From: Podocnemis expansa
Lineage: Eukaryota; Chordata; Testudines; Podocnemididae
NCBI GenBank assembly: GCA_007922195.1
Contig: ML681981.1
Location: 8,626,958-8,690,957 of the forward strand
Length of the DNA stretch: 64,000 nucleotides
Direction of reading: 5' to 3'
A program made the position numbers and the translations under genes. The notes below the pieces were generated by a model. That model saw only the letters and a list, made by a program, of their open reading frames with translations. It was not told the DNA's origin and searched no databases. Position 1 is the stretch's first letter. Every line of letters begins with the position of its first letter. Shown here in pieces: positions 58,461 to 64,000 of this stretch.

Positions 58461-59234
58461 TACTACAGTAATCCTGTAGAATAGATAATGAGGATTAATA
58501 AAAAAATCTTGCATGGCATATAGGGCATCAAAGCATGCAATGAAAAAATCATATAGCTCATAACCCAAACACAGATGTGCATCCTGAGAGAGTCACAAAT
58601 ACCTCTAGTCTGTTTAAAATATCCATGTCCATCCAGTATTAAATAATGATGATTATTCAGTGTCTTCGAGTGAAGATCTCACCAAAGACCCCAAACATAC
58701 CATAATTAGAGCTGTCTGTTCTTTCAGCAGTCTATCTGAAAGCTCCATCAGCAGTGTCCATGTATCTGTTGAATGTATCCGTTTTTAAAGCTGTATAGCG
58801 CTTGTGGTTTTTGGGTCATTATTAGAGGAAATATTCTTAATTTTAGCACTGTGTAGGAAGCAAGATGCCTTGGGGGGGGGCGGCGGGGGGAAGGGTTCTT
58901 TTCTTTGACCGTCATGTATGTTTTCCCATAGTAAATCTGGATATTATTAGTGGCATTTAATTATTTGCTAAGTTGTGAGAGAACTCTGATCATGTCAATT
59001 GCCTAATCTTTTATAATGGAAATGTTTATAAGGAAGCCTTTAGTACTAGTAATTCTTATTCTTACTACAGTTCTTTTCATCCCTTGACCTCCAAGCTTCT
59101 TTACAAAGGCAGGTAGACATTAGAAATGGGTGAAATATTTCAACTGAAGAAAAATAAACTTTGGTAGTTTAAAAAAAAAAAACAAAAACACCAAACAAAC
59201 TACTTATAAATTTGACCCAGTCAATTTCAGGTGG

Positions 59235-59380
59235 GAATATTTTTTTCCCCCCAGGGCCAGCTTCTGGTGGTGGGAGTAGAGAGGGAGGGTGTGTCTCATG
59301 TGAATCAGGGAAAAATGGGATTTGAATCCTCTTCACAGGTGAGCACTGTAATGACCAGGCTATGCCCATTCTAACCCTCT
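59235..59380 (-). repeat. tRNA-derived SINE-like fragment
   Basis: On the - strand: 'gcctggtcattacagtgctc' (A-box-like), then GAGGATTCAAATCCC (B box GATTCAAATCC). It is followed by SINE-body-like text. Degenerate. Confidence 0.5.
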
Positions 59381-59439
59381 CTTTAGTCCATGAGGATACA
59401 AACTAGAACAGTTTGAACAGGAGAGCTTGTAAGCAACCC

Positions 59440-59600
59440 ACCACAGACTAGTCTAGAACACTCACCTTGGGAGCTAGGAGATCCAAGTTCAAGTCCCAGC
59501 TCCAGAATGGGGAGACAAACCTGGGCCTCCCACATCCCAGGTGTCTCTGGGCTAAAGGTGATGTGAGGGCATGTCTTTCCTCCCCCCCCCCCCCCCGTAT
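59440..59600 (+). repeat. tRNA-derived SINE-like fragment, opposite orientation
   Basis: 'agtctagaacactcacc' (A-box region), then GATCCAAGTTCAAGTCCC with a B box (GTTCAAGTCC). A poly-C run of about 16 lies at 59581-59596. It forms an inverted pair with the fragment at 59235. Confidence 0.5.
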
Positions 59601-60712
59601 GTTCTGATTTTTCAGCTTGCTAGCTGAATCAAAGTATCAATTATTTCCCCCAGCTCTAGTGCTCACTGCATCTGTTTTATGTCTGTATAGAAATTAGCAG
59701 AATCCTTCTTAGCATGAATAGTCAGATGCCCTAGCTCTGTTTTGAGCTAGCAAATGAAAATAGCAGTGTGGACACAGTTGAATTGTTGGCAATTTGGGCT
59801 AGTCACCTGGGTATAAACCTACCCATCTCCCTGAGTATGTACTTAGGTGGCTTCTGAGTTGCCACCCATGCCATTGCCAGTCACTGGCCATTTTAAGAGC
59901 TAGCATGTGCCTGTTCACTCCATGCTGGGAAGCATGCTCCCGAAGACTGATTCACAAAGAGGAAAAGAATTTAGCCAAAGGCACCACATCTGGTCATTCT
60001 AAGAGCCAAGAATAAAATTTGGGTTTTGTGACTCCTAAGGTAGTGTTCTGTCCACTGGATGGACCATGCATCCCTTAACCTCAAGTAACAACTTTAAAGC
60101 ATCCCCAAAATTCCCTGTAAAATTGTTTGACTTTTATAGAGCACATCCTTTCCACTTTAGGGCTCACAATAATTGGGTATGACTCGTTTTTGTTTTGACT
60201 CCTCTTCAGTAGACCTTAATTCAAACATTGCTATTCTGCTTTCCTCAAAATTTGCATGCACAGACTGGTGGTGGTGTCCAATTTGTAGCAAAATTTAGTG
60301 GAACACTGCTGAGGAATCTTACAAATATTAGGAGTTAATTTCCTTTACTAACAGATGCTGAGTAGTATATTTTGTATACTGTGAACTAGTCATGGTAAAC
60401 TAAATGATAATTACCACGTGAATAAGCAAAATGCAGTTTGTGACTCAGTACATTGTTTATTTTCAGAATTCAGTAACTGATGATTACTCTTCTGGTCCTG
60501 AATCTGAATTGAGACTGTAATGTGTTTTGAGTTTTACAACAGATTTGGTTTATAAGAGTGTACGTGTTTTTTTTAGTTTGGGTTGACTCTTTTTAGAGTG
60601 ATTCTTTTCCTAAATGGGTTGAGAGTGAAGGTGTTCAGTGGTATGTGGATTAGAGACTTAGCAATGTATTTGTGTCTGATTATTTAAGAAGCTGAAATAC
60701 TGAGTTCTCTGA

Positions 60713-60867
60713 AAAAGAAGCAAGGAGTCCTGTGGCACTTAGACTAAACAGATCTGAGGGAGAGGGATTTTTCTCCCAAGAAAAAAGTGCCACAGGACTC
60801 CTTGCTTCTTTTGCTGAACTAGACTAACACGGCTGCCCCTTTGGAACTTGGCAAGATGCAAGGCACA
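60713..60867. mobile_element. Foldback element with 27-bp perfect arms and 11-bp duplication
   Basis: Flanked by GAGTTCTCTGA on both sides (60702-60712 and 60868-60878). The left arm 60714-60740 and right arm 60785-60811 are perfect inverses (core AAGGAGTCCTGTGGCACTT). Between them is a decayed sense hammerhead: CUGAGGG, AGAGGGA, UUUUUC, UCCC, AAGAAA. The right side continues with AACTAGACTAACACGGCTG and CCCTTTGGAAC. Confidence 0.85.
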
Positions 60868-62688
60868 GAGTTCTCTGAGGTGCTCCATATCTGATACAAT
60901 ATTACAGTTTGAGCTTCTGAAAGAAAGCCTATATGGACTGGCTAGAAGTTTAATTATTTGTGTTAGAGATTCAAATATATTTAGGAAATTGAGATTAAAT
61001 GTGTTTTTACTTTAAAAAAAAAATCCTTTCACCTCCCTCTTCAGTTGGGGGGGCCCCCACAGTTATATTGGAACTGATGTGTCCCATCGTGATAAGCCTG
61101 GATGGGGCCAGTAGACTAGCTAGATGACGGAGGGATACTTCCGTTGTCTTGCATGCTCTCTGGACAGTGTTGTATTAATCCACGTAAATAAGTTTTTGGC
61201 AGAGACAAATGTAGGGGAAGAATTGAAATTAGGCTAGGAAGCCATTATTATGCAGCTCCCTGGGTCTCTGTGAAATGGAAGTGTAGTAACAGCCCTTCAG
61301 TGAGAACTTAAGTTGTATGAAAAACATCAGGAATAGAAGATGAAGGGGTCATATTAGTACCTATGTATCTTGATGATGGACTGTAGCATGCTGTTTGCTT
61401 AAACTTGACAGCAGTTCCCGAGAGAAATGAAATTCTGCCAAATTATTGTAGCAGCATTTGAATTCCATGTGTAGGCTGCCATAAGCATGCATAGTGTAAT
61501 ACAGTGGAGAGTCAGTGCCAAAAAGGTGATTCGTACCCCCCTGAGGGTTTATGCTCTAAAAACCAGAGCAAAGAAAAGTTGTTGAAAACAGATGACTAAG
61601 TAGAGTATGGAGTAGTCACTAAAATTGACTGGTTCCTTAAACATCCATTAGTCAAAGTTCTGTTGTGACAGAAATAGGGAATACTTAGAAGGGTATTGTC
61701 AGCCTATTACAATAATAATGCCACCTCTGAAGTTCAGAGTCTGAACTTCAGTTTATTCAAAGAGAAGTTCTTCTGGAAGAGAAGGAAACCTGATTAGCAT
61801 TGACATTGGTTACTGTGGGAACTGGCTAGATGTAACATTAGAGTGCATTCAAGTTAATATATTGACAAAAGTATTTGAAGTAAACTTCTTGTTGCCAAAG
61901 TTCCTAGAGGACATCAACTGTTAACTATAGCTCAGGAATCGAAAATTTTTCCCAGTACCTATTCTCCAAGGATAAAGCTTACAGGCCATTATGAAACATT
62001 CTTGATGCTTCTCAGAGCTATGCATTTAATTTCCAGTGGCACACCTTCATTCCTCCAGATAAATCAGTTCCTCCACCCTGTTAATTGATCTGTTTCCAGT
62101 CAGCATTGTCCTTCCAATCAAATGAATTAGAGTTGTCCTCTCCATTTGTTCCTCAGTTTCCGATGTTATTCCCTGTTGTTCTCCATTCTTCTTCAATGCC
62201 TGCAAGAAACTTGCAGCAGCCCAGTTCCTTTCCTCTCTCTGGGCCTTCTGTTCCTAACCCCCACTTACATTTTCTTTAAAGGAGGAGAGGCTGATTCCTC
62301 CCTTTCCCATCAGGCTGCTTTTCTCCCTCACTTTCAATGAAGCTATTTCTCTCTCTTCCCACCAGCTGAAGAAGCACCAGCACTTGATCAGCTCTCTTGT
62401 CTCTCCTACCAGGAAGGAAACAAATACTGGGTCCCAGTTCACCAGACAAGATTTCTCTTAGCTCAGATAGAGTAGGGTTTGGATTTTTACTGATGTCCTG
62501 CTGGAGCTTGGTGGTGCTGTTTCCTTTTGCTGATCACCACATGGAAGACTTTAACTCTAGCTTTTATTTAACTGGGATTCTTTCACTGTGGTGCTTATAG
62601 TCAGGTTTGTACATTCTGTTGTGGGGAGAAAGCTAAAAAATTGTCATGGTAGAAATTTCAGGCTAACAGTCTGACTTTGGGCAGGTCT

Positions 62689-62800
62689 ACACTACTACTT
62701 AAGTGGATCTAACTTAGATTGCTCAGGGGTATGAAAAAGACACCCCCCTGAATAATGCAAGTTACAGCAAACTAAGTGCTGTGTTGGCAAAAGATGCTTT
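62689..62800 (+). mobile_element. Fragment of a GTCTAC-ended DNA transposon
   Basis: GGGCAGGTCTACACTACTAC, then 'ttaagtggatctaacttaga', resembles the left end of the MITE class seen at 23896 and 53484. The right end is not found. Confidence 0.4.
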
Positions 62801-64000
62801 CCTGAAAGAGTGGCTTCCATAGGGGCCTTTCTCAGGCAGCAATATCCAGTAAGACATCAGCTTAGACCCTTACCTTTGGGCATTAAAACCCTAAGTGTCA
62901 TTAGGCTAGTCCTCTCAGGTTAAATTATAGCTGTCATCTGACATCTTAAATGGTCTGAATATTTCACAAGCAATGCTGTCATGGGTAACTGGCATTGCTA
63001 GTATACTCAACCTAAAAATCCTATGGCCTTCCTGAAAAAGGTAATGGAATTGAAATCTGTTTGGGGGCTTTGAGACCAGAGGCTCAGTGAAATCAGTTTC
63101 CAGATCTTAGTGATACAGTGGGAGATGCTGTGGAAATCTGAGACTATTCACAGTCATTTGGAAAACCAGCTTAGAATCTTGGCAATGCCGGATATATGAC
63201 AAACTGAAGCAATCCCTGAAGTACAACAGGAGAAGATAACTAATGTGCAAACAATGGCCAGAATATGCATAGGGTGTTAAGGCAACAGCAGTAGCTCCTT
63301 TGTTGTCTCCTGGTTATCTGTATGATGACAGACTAGGCCTGTTTGGAGTTAGAACACCAACTGGCACCAGACTCTTTCAGTCTGAGAGGAGATGGCTACC
63401 TATGTTTTTGGTCAAAATGAAGTCACTGGGTGTCGTGTGGAGGAGTACTCTACAGAGTTGAGCAAGAAGTACAGAAACAGCTTTGTTTGAATATAGGATG
63501 GGAATGAAAACATCTACTTCAAATTGGAACAGTGCAACCTGTTCCCATCTTATTTCTAGCTTCCTACAGTTGGGGAAGAAAATGGAGCGGGGTTCCACCT
63601 GAAATAAATAAGTTCCTGCAGGAGTCTTGTCTTCACATTCTTGTTTTACCATCCCATAGACAAATCTTCCATTTTGCCCATGGATGGCCACTGTTTTAAT
63701 TCTGCTTGTTACTGCCTTGGGACTGGGAGTGCTTATCCAATCAAATGAAGGCTTCTGTGGCTTTTGAGAAATTTACTTTTATCTCTTCTTGGATCAGACC
63801 TTCTGAGCCAGGTTTTCTACAAAGAAATCCAAAACAAGGACCACACTGTGATGTGACTTTTGCAGAATCTTGTATTCGTAATTGAAGCCAACTGCTACAC
63901 TGAAGGGGAAGGGATAAAATGAAATTAAGTAGGACCACTGTTCTCCCTTAGCACCTGTGGGATCCAGAACTATGCAGGGGAGGGGAGAATCCCTTTCTGG

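Larger units (their letters stand above)
40205..64000 (+). other. INPP5A: INPP5A intron 1, 5' part
   Basis: No second exon is seen before the window ends, and the human gene is known to be very large with long introns. The intron holds the GC-rich array (40385-41715), then AT-rich DNA with scattered transposons listed separately. Stretches where I recognise nothing are 42480-45075, 45115-50580 (poly-T runs near 46751, 47717 and 48517), 50750-52280, 55830-57680, 58460-59230 and 60880-64000. Confidence 0.75.

Noticed and set aside
63000..63060. 'cttcctgaaaaaggtaatgg' as a possible INPP5A exon 2 start
   Set aside because: Following codons do not give the expected PENLQKNW-type sequence, and no acceptor-exon-donor arrangement is present.

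Overview
This is vertebrate nuclear DNA, most likely from a turtle. The call is an inference from the repeats: CR1 LINEs ending in an 8-bp ATTCTATG-type tail, PIF/Harbinger and hAT elements, degenerate tRNA-derived SINEs, and a very common short family built around 'AGTCTTTAAAGTGCCACAGGACTCC'. A crocodilian or another sauropsid is not excluded.

The only host gene supported is INPP5A (inositol polyphosphate-5-phosphatase A) on the + strand. Its first coding exon is 40130-40204, inside a CpG island (about 39479-40440) that carries a full consensus CRE and two short upstream ORFs. The rest of the window (40205-64000) reads as the first part of a long intron 1; exon 2 is not visible. A 400-bp assembly gap (39079-39478) lies just upstream of the island. 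GC-rich repeat modules flank the island in opposite orientations on its two sides.

The first 39 kb are intergenic and mostly transposable elements. 3702-8005 is a nested complex: an old short element interrupted by a composite made of a second short element fused to a young CR1 whose ORF2 is still open, and by a hAT element. 16.6-19.2 kb holds a CR1 tail and a dead Harbinger transposase, interrupted by a short element that is itself interrupted by a hAT. A decayed near-complete CR1 occupies 26.5-29.6 kb on the - strand, and an older one 32.7-33.7 kb. 36.2-38.9 kb is GC-rich and unassigned.

The most interesting signal is the short element family. Four copies carry a hammerhead-ribozyme-like core (CUGANGA, stem II, GAAA, 4-bp stem I, almost no stem III). 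Copies end in inverted repeats and several are bounded by direct repeats of about 10-11 bp that I could find by eye. One copy begins within one base of the predicted self-cleavage site. This fits the minimal hammerheads known from the flanking repeats of Penelope-like retroelements; the family assignment is inferred.
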